Below, one piece after another: positions 1 to 10,927 of a DNA stretch of 64,000 bases; the stretch's first letter is position 1, and every line of letters starts with the position of its first letter. This DNA is from Leptospira ainlahdjerensis. GTDB taxonomy: Bacteria > Spirochaetota > Leptospiria > Leptospirales > Leptospiraceae. A program made the translations under genes and the position numbers. The stretch is from NCBI RefSeq assembly GCF_016919175.1, contig NZ_JAFFPU010000056.1, positions 44,498 through 108,497 of the forward strand, in the 5' to 3' direction. Below the pieces are notes generated by a model. That model saw only the letters and a program-made list of their open reading frames with translations, did no database searches and had not been told where the DNA came from.

Positions 1-701
1 ATCATCGTAAGCGCGACCCAGTTTGTGATATAACCGACCACCACGCCTTGGATCGGAAGCGTCCACCAATAAGGAAAAAGATTCCAGGCGAGCGCTTGTA
101 GAATTCCCATCGCACCTCCGAGATACCAACCGCAGTGTTCGATAAACTTAAATTCTTTTGCTCCCACTTCCTGAAAAATATCCACGATTCGTTTTACGTT
201 GGGCCCGGTTAGTTTGCGAAGAACCAGGGATTTGAAGTTGAAAACGCTCGAAACGTTCTCCTTTACCTGTATCATAATATTCTTAACCGTATGTTCGTTT
301 TTTTTCTGAACACCGGAGATGATTTTCGCTTCTTCGTCGCCTTCCAATCGGGAACGAAGGGAAGGGTTGATATGATGTATGATTTCGCGAGTTGCTTGGG
401 GGATGAGCTGATCCAAAACCGGTTGAAATTCTTTTTCCAATTGATCCGAATCGACCTTGGAAAAGAAGTCCTCCACCTTGATCAAACGTTCGGTCATGAT
501 GTTCACGGATTTGAGCGCTAACTTTTGCGACTTCCTCGGAACGATACCCTGCCATCCTAAATACGGGGGAATTCCTACAAACTCCAAGGGATAGAAGGTC
601 ATTTTTAAGGCGACGACGTTGGTAAACCAACCTACAAATCCGTAGGTGATGGGCATCATCAGGATTCCGAGCAACTCTTTGTTTTGGGCGAAAAATTCCA
701 T
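1..701 (-). CDS. DUF445 family membrane protein (3' part outside window)
   Basis: The reading frame opens with ATG at 701 and runs off the left edge of the window, giving about 233 residues of the N-terminal part. The start region (MEFFAQNKELLGILMMPIT) leads into a membrane segment with the motif GFVGWFTNVVALKM. A second, related motif, GYITNWVALTM, lies at the window edge inside another hydrophobic stretch. This duplicated pattern (F/YxTNxVAL) is the hallmark of the DUF445 family of predicted inner-membrane proteins, whose function is not established. Between the two membrane segments lies a charged, probably helical domain of roughly 170 residues. The 244 bp upstream separate it from the divergent kinase gene at 946. 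The family call is fairly sure; the function is unknown. Confidence 0.85.
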   Translation of the reverse strand, partial: MEFFAQNKELLGILMMPITYGFVGWFTNVVALKMTFYPLEFVGIPPYLGWQGIVPRKSQKLALKSVNIMTERLIKVEDFFSKVDSDQLEKEFQPVLDQLIPQATREIIHHINPSLRSRLEGDEEAKIISGVQKKNEHTVKNIMIQVKENVSSVFNFKSLVLRKLTGPNVKRIVDIFQEVGAKEFKFIEHCGWYLGGAMGILQALAWNLFPYWWTLPIQGVVVGYITNWVALTM

Positions 702-945
702 AAAATTTCCTGTAGCAAACGCTATACTTTTCAACTTCTTGCAAGTTCGAGGGTCCGGATCAACCAGGCAAACCTTTTTTTTCTAACAATTAGAATAAAA
801 TAATCAGAAAAGAAGTGTTTTCAAAGCCCTATCGGAGCGATTCGAGCAAAATTTCTACATTGATTTTCATCTTTCCATCGATGCCTCATTTGAATTTTCA
901 ATTGCAGGATTATAGAAAGGGAGTCATTGTAAGGATTTCCTCCTC

Positions 946-2616
946 ATGAGTCCAAACCAGCAAACGAATGCCACCGACGGAATGTTGAATCCAAGGGAGG
1001 GAGTTTCCATCCAATGGAATCTGCTTCTTCGAAAGAATGGGGAAATTCTGAGCGCGGATTCGAATCTTCTCGAAAATCTCGGATATTCGAATTTGCAAAC
1101 TCTAACGGCTCCAAAACTGATCCGAGATTGGAATTCGATTCGGAGCCAGGATTTTCTTTGGAAGGGAAGTCTGATTCTTTTGGATTCTCAGGATCAGGAA
1201 GTCAGGCTGGAAGGGTTCGTAGAATTGTTAAGCGAAGACGTTTTTCTTTTTCGTCTATTTCGTTTTCAGATCGAAAAAAGGATGGAGGATCTTTTTTTCC
1301 AAATTTTTCATAAGAATCTCGCGATCAAACTTATCATCGAAGTCGAAACGGGAAAGATCGTAAACGTTAGCGAGTCCGCTCTTGAGTTTTACGGATATTC
1401 TCGAGATGAATTTTTAAAACTGAGAATCAGTGATATCAATCTTCTCAATCCGGAACAGATCAAAACTGAAATGTTGCTCGCGAGTTCCGAAAACAGACTT
1501 CACTTCAATTTTATCCATCGATTGAAATCCGGAATCCATCGGGACGTGGAGGTTTTTTCCGGGCCCATTTCCTTAAACAATAAAACCTATCTTTATTCCA
1601 TCATACACGATGTTACTGAAAGAAATCGGGCCTTGGAAGCAAGGGCGATCAGCGAAAAAAAATACAGAAACCTGATCGAGCTCGCGGCGGACGGAATCGT
1701 TTTGATCGGACCCGACGGTAGTATAGAAGAGGCCAATCCGATGTCCTCGGAACTTACCGGTTATCCCAAGGAGAGTATGCTCGGGATGACTGCGTTTGAT
1801 ATGATCGACTCGGACAATCTTTCGGAATCTCCACTCCGCTTAGAGGAAGGAAGCACTCTCATTCGAGAAAGGGTGATCCGCCGCGCCGACGGAAGTCTGA
1901 TTCCGGTAGAGATCAATGCGGTCAGTCTGGAACACGGACGTCTTCTCGCGGTAGTTCGAGATATTCGGGAAAGAAAACTCATCCAGAAAAAAATGGAGAA
2001 CTCCTTAAAAGAAAAAGAACTGATGTTGCAGGAAATTCACCACCGTGTAAAAAACAATCTTCAGATCGTTTCGAGTCTTTTGAGTCTTCATTCCGAATTT
2101 AACGAGAATCCGTATTTACAAAAGGTTTTACGGGAATGCGAACTGCGAGTAAAATCGATGGCGCTCGTACACGAGGAGCTCTACCGATCGGATGACCTTG
2201 CAAAAGTTGATCTCAAAAGTTATTATTTTTCCCTTTCCTCCAACCTGCTATCCATCTATGGCCGATCCGAAAAGGTTCAAATTCACGATTTGCAAGATTC
2301 TTTTTTTATGTCCATCGATCGTGCCATTCCGATCGGTTTGATTTTGAACGAACTTCTTACCAATTCCTTAAAATATGCGTTCGAGGATGATCAGAACGGA
2401 GAGATCTTTTTGTTATTAAAAAAAAGAAACGAACAAGTGGAATTGGAATACAGGGATACCGGAGTCGGTTTCGATTTGGATCAAGCACAGGAGTTGCAGA
2501 ACGGACTTGGTCTTAAATTGATCGATATGCTTTCTCAACAACTGCACGCAAAACTATCTCTTAAAACCGAAAAAGGTTTTTTTCTTCGGATGCTTTTTGA
2601 CGGTTGGAAGGAGTGA
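946..2616 (+). CDS. PAS-domain sensor histidine kinase (HisKA_2 type)
   Basis: Cytoplasmic sensor kinase of 556 residues with no membrane segment. It carries a divergent PAS-like region (about 20-105), two clearer PAS domains (about 115-230 and 237-350; both end in the PAS-typical D[VI][TR]ER motif), then a HisKA_2 dimerisation domain with the phospho-acceptor motif EIHHRVKNN (His365) and an HATPase domain with the N-box LNELLTNSLKYAF (N468) and the G-box DTGVGF. HisKA_2 kinases are a family distinct from classical HisKA and often act on partners encoded elsewhere. No response regulator gene is adjacent. A cyclic-nucleotide-binding protein follows after 83 bp on the same strand. The input signal cannot be told from sequence. 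The kinase call is firm; the number of PAS domains is less so. Confidence 0.92.
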   Translation: MSPNQQTNATDGMLNPREGVSIQWNLLLRKNGEILSADSNLLENLGYSNLQTLTAPKLIRDWNSIRSQDFLWKGSLILLDSQDQEVRLEGFVELLSEDVFLFRLFRFQIEKRMEDLFFQIFHKNLAIKLIIEVETGKIVNVSESALEFYGYSRDEFLKLRISDINLLNPEQIKTEMLLASSENRLHFNFIHRLKSGIHRDVEVFSGPISLNNKTYLYSIIHDVTERNRALEARAISEKKYRNLIELAADGIVLIGPDGSIEEANPMSSELTGYPKESMLGMTAFDMIDSDNLSESPLRLEEGSTLIRERVIRRADGSLIPVEINAVSLEHGRLLAVVRDIRERKLIQKKMENSLKEKELMLQEIHHRVKNNLQIVSSLLSLHSEFNENPYLQKVLRECELRVKSMALVHEELYRSDDLAKVDLKSYYFSLSSNLLSIYGRSEKVQIHDLQDSFFMSIDRAIPIGLILNELLTNSLKYAFEDDQNGEIFLLLKKRNEQVELEYRDTGVGFDLDQAQELQNGLGLKLIDMLSQQLHAKLSLKTEKGFFLRMLFDGWKE

Positions 2617-2699
2617 AATTTGGTTGTAATGACGGAGAGGCCGTGGAACCTGCTTGCATTATTTAAACTGGGAATTACACTCGCATTTCGGGAAATATT

Positions 2700-3176
2700 A
2701 TGCAACATACAAAAGAAGAAATTCTAAAACAGATTTATCTATTTTCCAATTTTACGGAGGACGAATTAAGTTCGATCGCCGAGAAGACGGAATACAAAGT
2801 TTATGAACAAGGGGACGCCATCTTTCACGAAGGCAACGAAGCTAAGGCGTTTTTTGTGGTTATCTACGGAACGTTAAAGGTTTTGACCTCTACCGAAAAA
2901 GGCGACGATGTAAACGTGACGACGATCGCTACGGGTGATCATTTCGGCGAACTTCCGTTTTTAGATCCGGGAAAACGATCCGCTTCGGTGGAAGCGATGG
3001 AAAGATCGGAACTTTTAAGAATTCCTTACGATCATCTAAACGATGTATTTGCGAAAGACGCAAAGGCTTCCTTAAAATTCTATCAATCGATTTCCCACTT
3101 TCTGGCAAAACGTTTGAGAATGCTCACTCACGATTTGACGTATGCGAGAGAGTTGAGAAAAAGATTTACGATCTGA
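2700..3176 (+). CDS. Cyclic nucleotide-binding domain protein
   Basis: A 158-residue protein that is essentially one cNMP-binding (CRP-type) beta-barrel followed by a short helical tail. The phosphate-binding cassette reads HFGELPFLDPGKRSAS, with G83-E84 and R93-S94-A95 matching the residues that hold the ribose and cyclic phosphate in CRP-type domains. There is no C-terminal DNA-binding helix-turn-helix, so it is not a CRP transcription factor; it could be a stand-alone nucleotide sensor or a regulatory subunit. A class III cyclase gene lies in the same window (16586-19417), so a cAMP link is plausible but is inference. A hairpin that may end the transcript follows at 3192. Confidence 0.88.
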   Translation: MQHTKEEILKQIYLFSNFTEDELSSIAEKTEYKVYEQGDAIFHEGNEAKAFFVVIYGTLKVLTSTEKGDDVNVTTIATGDHFGELPFLDPGKRSASVEAMERSELLRIPYDHLNDVFAKDAKASLKFYQSISHFLAKRLRMLTHDLTYARELRKRFTI

Positions 3177-3191
3177 TTTTTAAATAAACGA

Positions 3192-3223
3192 CCGGATTCG
3201 AAAATCGGATCCGGATTTCTTTT
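3192..3223 (+). terminator. Putative intrinsic terminator after the cNMP-binding gene
   Basis: A nine-base-pair stem with one mismatch (CCGGATTCG pairing with CGGATCCGG around a short A-rich loop) is followed by a T-rich run broken by one C. It lies 16 bp after the stop codon of the upstream gene and just before the start of the next gene. Confidence 0.5.
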
Positions 3224-3237
3224 CGGGAATCAAAAGG

Positions 3238-4206
3238 ATGATGAGAATGAAAATAAAATTTTTCGCGAGTCTTTTCTCCCGTTTTACGATCGCCTTCCTT
3301 GTTTTAATCACACTAACAATTTCGTTTAACTCTTGTTCGGCGGCCCTTGTATCGTCGGCATTGTATTACGAACGTTTTCAATCCAACTTAGAAAAAAAGG
3401 AAATTCAAGTAGGCGCTTATAAGTGGACTTACCTCGAAGGTGGTAAAGGCGAAACGATCTTCTTGATCCACGGATTTGGGGGTGATAAGGATAACTGGAC
3501 CCGGTTTGTAAGAACTCTTACCGGATCCTATCACGTCGTCCTTCCGGATCTTCCCGGATTCGGCGAGAATGATCGAAAACAGGAAGACGAATATACGATT
3601 CTCACTCAGGTTTCCCGTTTGGATGAATTTGCAAAATCCTTGGGATTGCGCAAATTCCATATTATCGGTAATTCGATGGGAGGATCGATCTCGGGGGTTT
3701 ATGCCGCCGCTTATCCCGAAAAAATACTGACTCTTGGACTTTTTGATTCGGCCGGAGTAAAGTCGCCGATACCGAGCGAATTTTCGGTTCATCTTTCCCA
3801 GGGAAAGAATCCGCTCGTAGCAAACAATGAGGAAGAGTTCGACTATCTGATGAACTTTATCTTCGTTCAACCGCCGAAAATTCCTTCCTTCTTAAAAGGA
3901 TACTTTTCAGACAAATCGATTCGGAATCGGGAATTTAACGAAAAAATTTACAAAGAAATCCGCTCTCAATTGTCAGTGCTTGAAGAAAGAATGAAACTGA
4001 TACAGGCAAGAACATTAATTGTTTGGGGTGATACCGACCGAGTCATACATATCAGTTCATCGGACGTTTTGTTAAAAGGAATCCAAAATTCCACCAGAGT
4101 GATCCTAAAAGACTGCGGACACAGTCCGATGTTGGAAAGACCGAAAGAGACTGCGGAGATCTACTCTAAATTTTTAAAGGGAGAAAACGATCGTCTTCAG
4201 GATTGA
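3238..4206 (+). CDS. Alpha/beta hydrolase, predicted lipoprotein
   Basis: A 322-residue alpha/beta-hydrolase with a lipoprotein-type signal: a basic start, a long hydrophobic stretch and a lipobox-like end ISFNSC with Cys33. After the signal come the oxyanion-hole motif HGFGGD, the nucleophile elbow GNSMGG (Ser146), the acid in WGDTDRVI and the catalytic His in CGHSPMLERP, so the triad is complete. It resembles ester or C-C bond hydrolases of the MhpC/epoxide-hydrolase group, but the substrate is unknown. ATG codons at 3238, 3241 and 3247 are all possible starts; the first is used here. Its last 10 bp overlap the 3' end of the convergent hybrid kinase gene. Acylation would place it in a membrane facing the periplasm or outside. 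Confidence 0.85.
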   Translation: MMRMKIKFFASLFSRFTIAFLVLITLTISFNSCSAALVSSALYYERFQSNLEKKEIQVGAYKWTYLEGGKGETIFLIHGFGGDKDNWTRFVRTLTGSYHVVLPDLPGFGENDRKQEDEYTILTQVSRLDEFAKSLGLRKFHIIGNSMGGSISGVYAAAYPEKILTLGLFDSAGVKSPIPSEFSVHLSQGKNPLVANNEEEFDYLMNFIFVQPPKIPSFLKGYFSDKSIRNREFNEKIYKEIRSQLSVLEERMKLIQARTLIVWGDTDRVIHISSSDVLLKGIQNSTRVILKDCGHSPMLERPKETAEIYSKFLKGENDRLQD

Positions 4207-7200
4207 AATAGATGTGAAATCGTAGATTCAAGATCTTGAATTTGAATCGGTTTTGCGATGTAGGCGTCCATACCTGCGTCGATACATTTTTCTTTGTCGC
4301 CTTCCATCGCATTAGCCGTCATCGCAACTATGACGGGGTTTGGATTTGTAAAATCTTTTCTGATATGATAGGTCGCTTCGAATCCGTCCATCTCGGGCAT
4401 TTGGATGTCCATAAAAATCAATTGATAGTTTTTGTTCTTGAGACTCGATAACGCTTCGACTCCGTTATTTGCCGTGTCGACGGAATATCCAAGTTTTCCC
4501 AATAGTCGGATCGCGATCTTTTGATTGATTACGTTGTCTTCCACCAAAAGGATTTTGAGAGGGATTTTTTCCGAAAGCGTTTTTTCGTTTGGTTGTTCTT
4601 CTTTCGAAATTCGAGTGGGGAAGGCTTTATCAAAATTTTTGCTGAGTTCTTCCAAAAGAATCGGTTTAAACATCATGAATATTTTAAATCCGGGTCGATT
4701 GAAGAGTCCTTGTGTCACGTGATGATAGGAGTTCTGTAGTTCTTTTTCCATAAAAAGAATGATCGTGAGTTTGATATTCGGGTTTTGGTTTTTGAGTTCG
4801 TCCAAAATTTCGGGAAGATTCATGTCCGGCAGACTGAGATCCGTGAGAAAAATCCCGATTCGTTCTTCTTCGGAGATAATGCGGATTACTTCCTTCGCGT
4901 TTCGAGCAAGTTTAACGGAAAATCCATTTCTCTCGCAGAATTTTTTAATCTGTTCCTTGAACGTATAGTCTTGTATGGAAATGACGGCAATTTTTGCCAG
5001 GTTTTTAGAATGTAATTCTAAAACGCCAACAGGTATTTTATAATCCAATCTTTCGCTGATGATGGAAAGTGTGAACTCGGAACCCCGTCCTACTTCGCTT
5101 TTTACGATGATTTCGCCCTTCATCAACTCGGCTAACTTTTTGCTAATGGTGAGACCGAGTCCCGAACCGCCGTATCTTCGTGTGGTGGAAGAATCGACTT
5201 GGCTGAAAGCTTTGAACAAGAGCTCTAATTTTTCTTCGGGAATTCCGATTCCAGTGTCCTGCAGTCGAAAAACAATTCTTAGCTTATCGTTCGGAAATTT
5301 TTCGGCTTCCACAGAAAGTACGATTTTTCCTTTTTCCGTAAACTTGATCGAGTTCCCTAAGAGATTCATAAGAATTTGTCTTAGGCGATAAGGATCCGAA
5401 ATGATCCAGGTCGGAACCAGAGACGATATTTGGAGTTCGACGACTAAACCTTTTTCCTCGGCCATAGGTCGGAAAAGATTACAGACCTCTTCGCTTAGTT
5501 TTTGCGGAGAAACGGGTTGCATTTCTAATTTGAGTTGTCCGGATTCGATTCTTGAAAGATCCAAGATGTCGTTTAATAAAATTAATAAATTCTGACCGCT
5601 GGATTTGATTATATCGAGGTATTCTTTTTGTTCCAAGTTTAGGGAAGTGCCTTCCAAAAGGCTGACGGTTCCGATCACTCCATTGAGAGGGGTGCGAATT
5701 TCATGGCTCATCATCGCCAAAAAATCGGACTTTGCTTTGGACGCTGCTTCGGCGGTTTCCTTTGCGCGTTTTAGAGAATCCTCATATACTTTTCTTTCGG
5801 TAATTTCGTGCCAAACGGCCAGGAAGACGTTTTTCTGATACATCTTCATCGGAGTGAGCGTGATTTCGGTCGGAAATTCTTCACCGTTAAAACGTCTGTA
5901 GTTGCGTTCAAACGTATAAATGCCCCTTCTGCGCGCTATCGTTTCGGTTTCGTCCACTCGTATTCCGGCGAATTGCTTTTCGGTGGAAAAATACGAAGGG
6001 TGTTTGCCTAAGATCTGATTTTTATCCTCGCAGCGAAGCATGTTCAATGTCGCTGGGTTACATTCAAAAATTCCAGAGTCGTCGTACAAAACGTGAGGTT
6101 CGCTCGAATGTTCGAATAGAAGTCTGAATTTTTCTTCAGCCAACTTTTTTTCCGTGATATCCACGGAAACCGCGCTCACTCCCATGATATCACCAGCCGA
6201 ATTCTGAATCGGATAAAAGGAGGTTTCGGTAAAAACAGTTTTTCCTTCGTAAGAACGGGAGCCGGTGATTTGGAAACGTTCGCCCAAAAAAGCCCGTTGG
6301 TAATAGGTTTTCCATTTTTGAATTTCCTCTTGTGGAATTCCCGCCTCAAAAATATTTGAACCCGGTGAAATCTCACAATCGAAATATTTTTTCATCTCCT
6401 TAAAAAAAGAAGAATTGAATATAAGAATTTCATAATTTTTGTTGATTGACCAGATCATCGCTTCAGAGTTTTCGACCACTGCATTTAGGTTCGCCTCATG
6501 TTCCGCGATTTTGACGGATTGTTCGATCAAAGATTTTCGCGCGTTGACTTTGTCAGTGATATCCTTGATTTGAACGAGAGCCACGGTGTGACGTTGCGAG
6601 TTTAGGATTCGAAAGGATGCGCTTCCCCAAAATTTTTTCCCGTCAAAGGTTTTGAATTCCACTTCCCAAGTGTAAGGTTCTCCCTCTAAAATTTTCTTTC
6701 TCATAGACTGAAGCTCCAAAAGCGAAAAGCCGTCCACGAGAAGGGAAGTAAAAGGAATTCCGATAAAATCGGAAGCGGATTTCGCTCCAAAGAAATGGAT
6801 CGCAGTTTGATTGTTCTCAATTACGGAATCGGTTTCCGGATTCAAAAGAAAAATCGCGTTAGCTGATCTTTGGAAGATCATCGATCGAAGCTCAGTATCT
6901 TGGGAGAAAATACTCGATTCTTCGAGGAAGGAATCTTTTGAAAAAAGGATCAGTTTGTGTTTATTTTCTACGCTTATAATTTGAATAGAGACGGAGAAGA
7001 CGTTTCCATCTTCCTTGCGAAATTGCAGTTTTCTGGCAGTTTCGGAGTTTTCATCCGTCTGGACTTCTTTCCAAAACGAGACCCATTCTTGAGGTTCGAC
7101 CCAGGCCCAATTCTCAGGCTTTGTTCCCTTTTTTAGATTGCGGGAGAATTCTTCCCAATCGAGGTTGAGACGCCAGGTGACCGGTTCTCCCGAGGAATTG

Positions 7201-7238
7201 AGTAGTAAAAAGTTTGATTCCGATCTAAAAAGAGTCAT
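4197..7238 (-). CDS. Hybrid sensor histidine kinase with multiple PAS domains and two receivers
   Basis: Large hybrid kinase of 1013 residues with no clear membrane segments. Order: a divergent N-terminal PAS-like region (to about 100), three PAS domains (about 108-228, 245-365 and 368-485), a HisKA domain with MMSHEIRTPLNGVIG (His512), and an HATPase with DTGIGIPEE and GGSGLGLTISKKL. Two receiver domains follow. The last receiver is canonical (LLVEDN, Asp944 in FMDIQMPEMDG, Lys in AKPI). The first (about 760-880) keeps an Asp (D800 in LTDLSLPD) and a Lys (FKPI) but lacks the N-terminal acidic pair, reading VISIQDY, so it may not be phosphorylated normally. The gene converges on and overlaps the hydrolase gene by 10 bp, and is divergent from the kinase at 7531. 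Confidence 0.93.
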   Translation of the reverse strand: MTLFRSESNFLLLNSSGEPVTWRLNLDWEEFSRNLKKGTKPENWAWVEPQEWVSFWKEVQTDENSETARKLQFRKEDGNVFSVSIQIISVENKHKLILFSKDSFLEESSIFSQDTELRSMIFQRSANAIFLLNPETDSVIENNQTAIHFFGAKSASDFIGIPFTSLLVDGFSLLELQSMRKKILEGEPYTWEVEFKTFDGKKFWGSASFRILNSQRHTVALVQIKDITDKVNARKSLIEQSVKIAEHEANLNAVVENSEAMIWSINKNYEILIFNSSFFKEMKKYFDCEISPGSNIFEAGIPQEEIQKWKTYYQRAFLGERFQITGSRSYEGKTVFTETSFYPIQNSAGDIMGVSAVSVDITEKKLAEEKFRLLFEHSSEPHVLYDDSGIFECNPATLNMLRCEDKNQILGKHPSYFSTEKQFAGIRVDETETIARRRGIYTFERNYRRFNGEEFPTEITLTPMKMYQKNVFLAVWHEITERKVYEDSLKRAKETAEAASKAKSDFLAMMSHEIRTPLNGVIGTVSLLEGTSLNLEQKEYLDIIKSSGQNLLILLNDILDLSRIESGQLKLEMQPVSPQKLSEEVCNLFRPMAEEKGLVVELQISSLVPTWIISDPYRLRQILMNLLGNSIKFTEKGKIVLSVEAEKFPNDKLRIVFRLQDTGIGIPEEKLELLFKAFSQVDSSTTRRYGGSGLGLTISKKLAELMKGEIIVKSEVGRGSEFTLSIISERLDYKIPVGVLELHSKNLAKIAVISIQDYTFKEQIKKFCERNGFSVKLARNAKEVIRIISEEERIGIFLTDLSLPDMNLPEILDELKNQNPNIKLTIILFMEKELQNSYHHVTQGLFNRPGFKIFMMFKPILLEELSKNFDKAFPTRISKEEQPNEKTLSEKIPLKILLVEDNVINQKIAIRLLGKLGYSVDTANNGVEALSSLKNKNYQLIFMDIQMPEMDGFEATYHIRKDFTNPNPVIVAMTANAMEGDKEKCIDAGMDAYIAKPIQIQDLESTISHLFQS

Positions 7239-7530
7239 TTGCGTTCTATAATGAAAGATAAGATTAGTAGGATGGAATGAATTGGATCACTAAACAAGCA
7301 AAATAAAAGCAAAAATACGGAGTATACTTTGATTCTACACAATTCAAAAAACATTGTGGAGAAAGGATAGCATGGGTTCACAATCTTCTTTTTAAAAAAA
7401 GTTTCGAATTTTTTATATTTCTAAAATAAGAATTCCTTTTTTCATTTTGGGACGGATTTCATTCTGTTTGATAAAACGATATAGGACCTCTCTTTGGGTT
7501 TGATTGACTTCTCTCAGTCTCAAAAGTAAG

Positions 7531-8964
<1,434 letters not shown>

Positions 8965-9010
8965 AAACACTTGTCCTCTTGCGCTTCGATAGGGACTCTG
9001 CAACTGTCCC

Positions 9011-10891
9011 ATGAATTTAATTTCAGTAGATAAGATCTCGAAAGAGATCGGTGAAAAAGTCCTTTTTAATCAAATCAGTTTCGGCATCAACGAAGGCGAA
9101 AAGATCGGAATTCTCGGAATCAACGGTTCCGGTAAATCGACTCTTCTCAAGATGCTCGCCGGGCTGGATGTCCCGGATTCGGGACAAATTCTCAAAAATA
9201 AAATTCTTCAGATCGCGGTCCTTTCGCAGTCTCCCGTTTATCAACCCGAACATACGATCTTAGAACATATCTTCTCCAGCAAAAGTCCGATCCTAACAAC
9301 GATCCGCACCTACGAAGACCTCTGCGAAAAACTCGGTTCCGGAGATCCCGAGGTCGAAAGGGAATACGAACGAATCATGCAGGAGATGGATCGTCTCGGC
9401 GCCTGGGAACTCGAGGCCTGGTTCCGATCTCTTTTGAAGGAATTGGATCTTCCCGATCTTTCTTTGAAGATGAATTCTCTTTCCGGCGGGATGCTCAAGA
9501 AAGTGGCGCTTGTTCAAACACTCATGGAAGAATCGAATCTTCTCGTTTTGGACGAACCGACCAACCACTTGGATGTAGATACGATCGTCTGGCTCCAGGA
9601 TTATCTGACAGAAACCAAAAAAGCGGTTCTTCTTGTGACTCACGATCGTTACTTTTTGGAAGAGGTCACCGATCGAATCATAGAACTCGAAAATGGAAAT
9701 TTATTTTCTTTCCCCGGTAATTTCGGATTCTATCTCGAAAAAAAAGCCGAAGCCGAAATCATAAAAGAAAAAACCGAACATAAGGAAAAACGATTTCTCA
9801 AAAAGGAATTGGAATGGTTGCGGAGACAACCGAAAGCGAGAGGAACCAAACAAAAGGGTAGGACCGATCGAGCCCTCGAAGTGATGAACCGTAAAAAAAC
9901 CGGTAAAGAAATCGTCTTGGATTTTTCGGTTTCAGGCAGAAGGCTTGGCAAAAAAATTCTTGAATTGAAGAATCTTACGAAGTCCTATAAGTCCCCTTTG
10001 ATCGGCGGTTTTTCTTATACGTTTAAGAACGGAGAAAGGATCGGAGTCGTAGGTCCTAACGGAGCGGGGAAGTCCACGTTACTCAACTTAATCACCGGAA
10101 GGGAAACGCCCGACTCGGGAGACGTGAGCGTCGGAATGAATACGAGTTTCGGTTATTTCGATCAGGTTTCTCGAGAACTATCGGGGGATATGCGAGTGAT
10201 CGAATATATCAAAAAAGAATGCGGTGTTTCCGTAAAGATGAACGACGGGTCGATCCTGAGCGCAGCCGACATGCTCGAACTTTTTCTTTTTGACGGAAGG
10301 CTCCAGGCCAACTTTATCCGAAACTTATCCGGCGGAGAAAAAAGAAGACTTTATCTCGTCTCAATTCTGATGACTCATCCTAACTTTCTCATTCTCGACG
10401 AACCGACTAACGATTTGGATATTCGGACTCTTTCCGTTTTGGAGGAATTTCTTTCCGAATACGGAGGTTGTATCCTGGTGGTTTCCCACGATCGTTATTT
10501 TATGGATAGAACGGTGGATTATCTTTTTGTCTTTCAAGGAAACGGAGTGATCGAAAAATTCCCCGGCAACTATTCCGAATATTTAGAATATAAGAATTAT
10601 ATAAATAAGCAGAAAGATAAAAAAATCCCCGAAATGCTGATCAAGGAATCCGAACCAGAAAAACAAAAGGTCTCCAAAAAAGGACTCAATTTCCAGCAGA
10701 AAAAAGAATTGGAATCCTTGGAAGAAGAGATCGCTTCTTTGGAAAATGAGGAACAGGGACTTACGAAAATTCTTCAATCCGGAACCGGAAAACCGGAAGA
10801 CCTCGTGGTCTCCGGAAATCGACTTACGGAAATTCATTCGATTCTTCCCTTAAAGCTCGAACGTTGGGAAGAATTACAAAATCTACTCTAA
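9011..10891 (+). CDS. ABC-F family ATPase (Uup-like)
   Basis: A 626-residue cytoplasmic protein with two ATP-binding cassettes and no membrane domain, the pattern of ABC-F translation factors. Cassette 1: Walker A GINGSGKST (36-44), signature LSGGMLKK, Walker B LLVLDEPTNHLD. Cassette 2: Walker A GPNGAGKST (348-356), signature LSGGEKRRL, Walker B LILDEPTNDLD. The linker contains a basic ARGTKQKGRTDRA stretch, as in the P-site interaction motif region of this family. The C-terminal ~90 residues are Lys/Glu-rich and look like a coiled coil, as in Uup, whose family members bind ribosomes or branched DNA. It converges with the lipoprotein gene 36 bp away. The family is firm; the Uup subtype is likely. 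Confidence 0.92.
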   Translation: MNLISVDKISKEIGEKVLFNQISFGINEGEKIGILGINGSGKSTLLKMLAGLDVPDSGQILKNKILQIAVLSQSPVYQPEHTILEHIFSSKSPILTTIRTYEDLCEKLGSGDPEVEREYERIMQEMDRLGAWELEAWFRSLLKELDLPDLSLKMNSLSGGMLKKVALVQTLMEESNLLVLDEPTNHLDVDTIVWLQDYLTETKKAVLLVTHDRYFLEEVTDRIIELENGNLFSFPGNFGFYLEKKAEAEIIKEKTEHKEKRFLKKELEWLRRQPKARGTKQKGRTDRALEVMNRKKTGKEIVLDFSVSGRRLGKKILELKNLTKSYKSPLIGGFSYTFKNGERIGVVGPNGAGKSTLLNLITGRETPDSGDVSVGMNTSFGYFDQVSRELSGDMRVIEYIKKECGVSVKMNDGSILSAADMLELFLFDGRLQANFIRNLSGGEKRRLYLVSILMTHPNFLILDEPTNDLDIRTLSVLEEFLSEYGGCILVVSHDRYFMDRTVDYLFVFQGNGVIEKFPGNYSEYLEYKNYINKQKDKKIPEMLIKESEPEKQKVSKKGLNFQQKKELESLEEEIASLENEEQGLTKILQSGTGKPEDLVVSGNRLTEIHSILPLKLERWEELQNLL

Positions 10892-10927
10892 AAAACCAAG
10901 TGCAATCACCGCTCCCAAAGCTTTGAT

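Noticed and set aside
283..744. A 153-residue minus-strand open frame at the left end
   Set aside because: It is out of frame with the DUF445 gene, which has convincing membrane motifs over the same interval.
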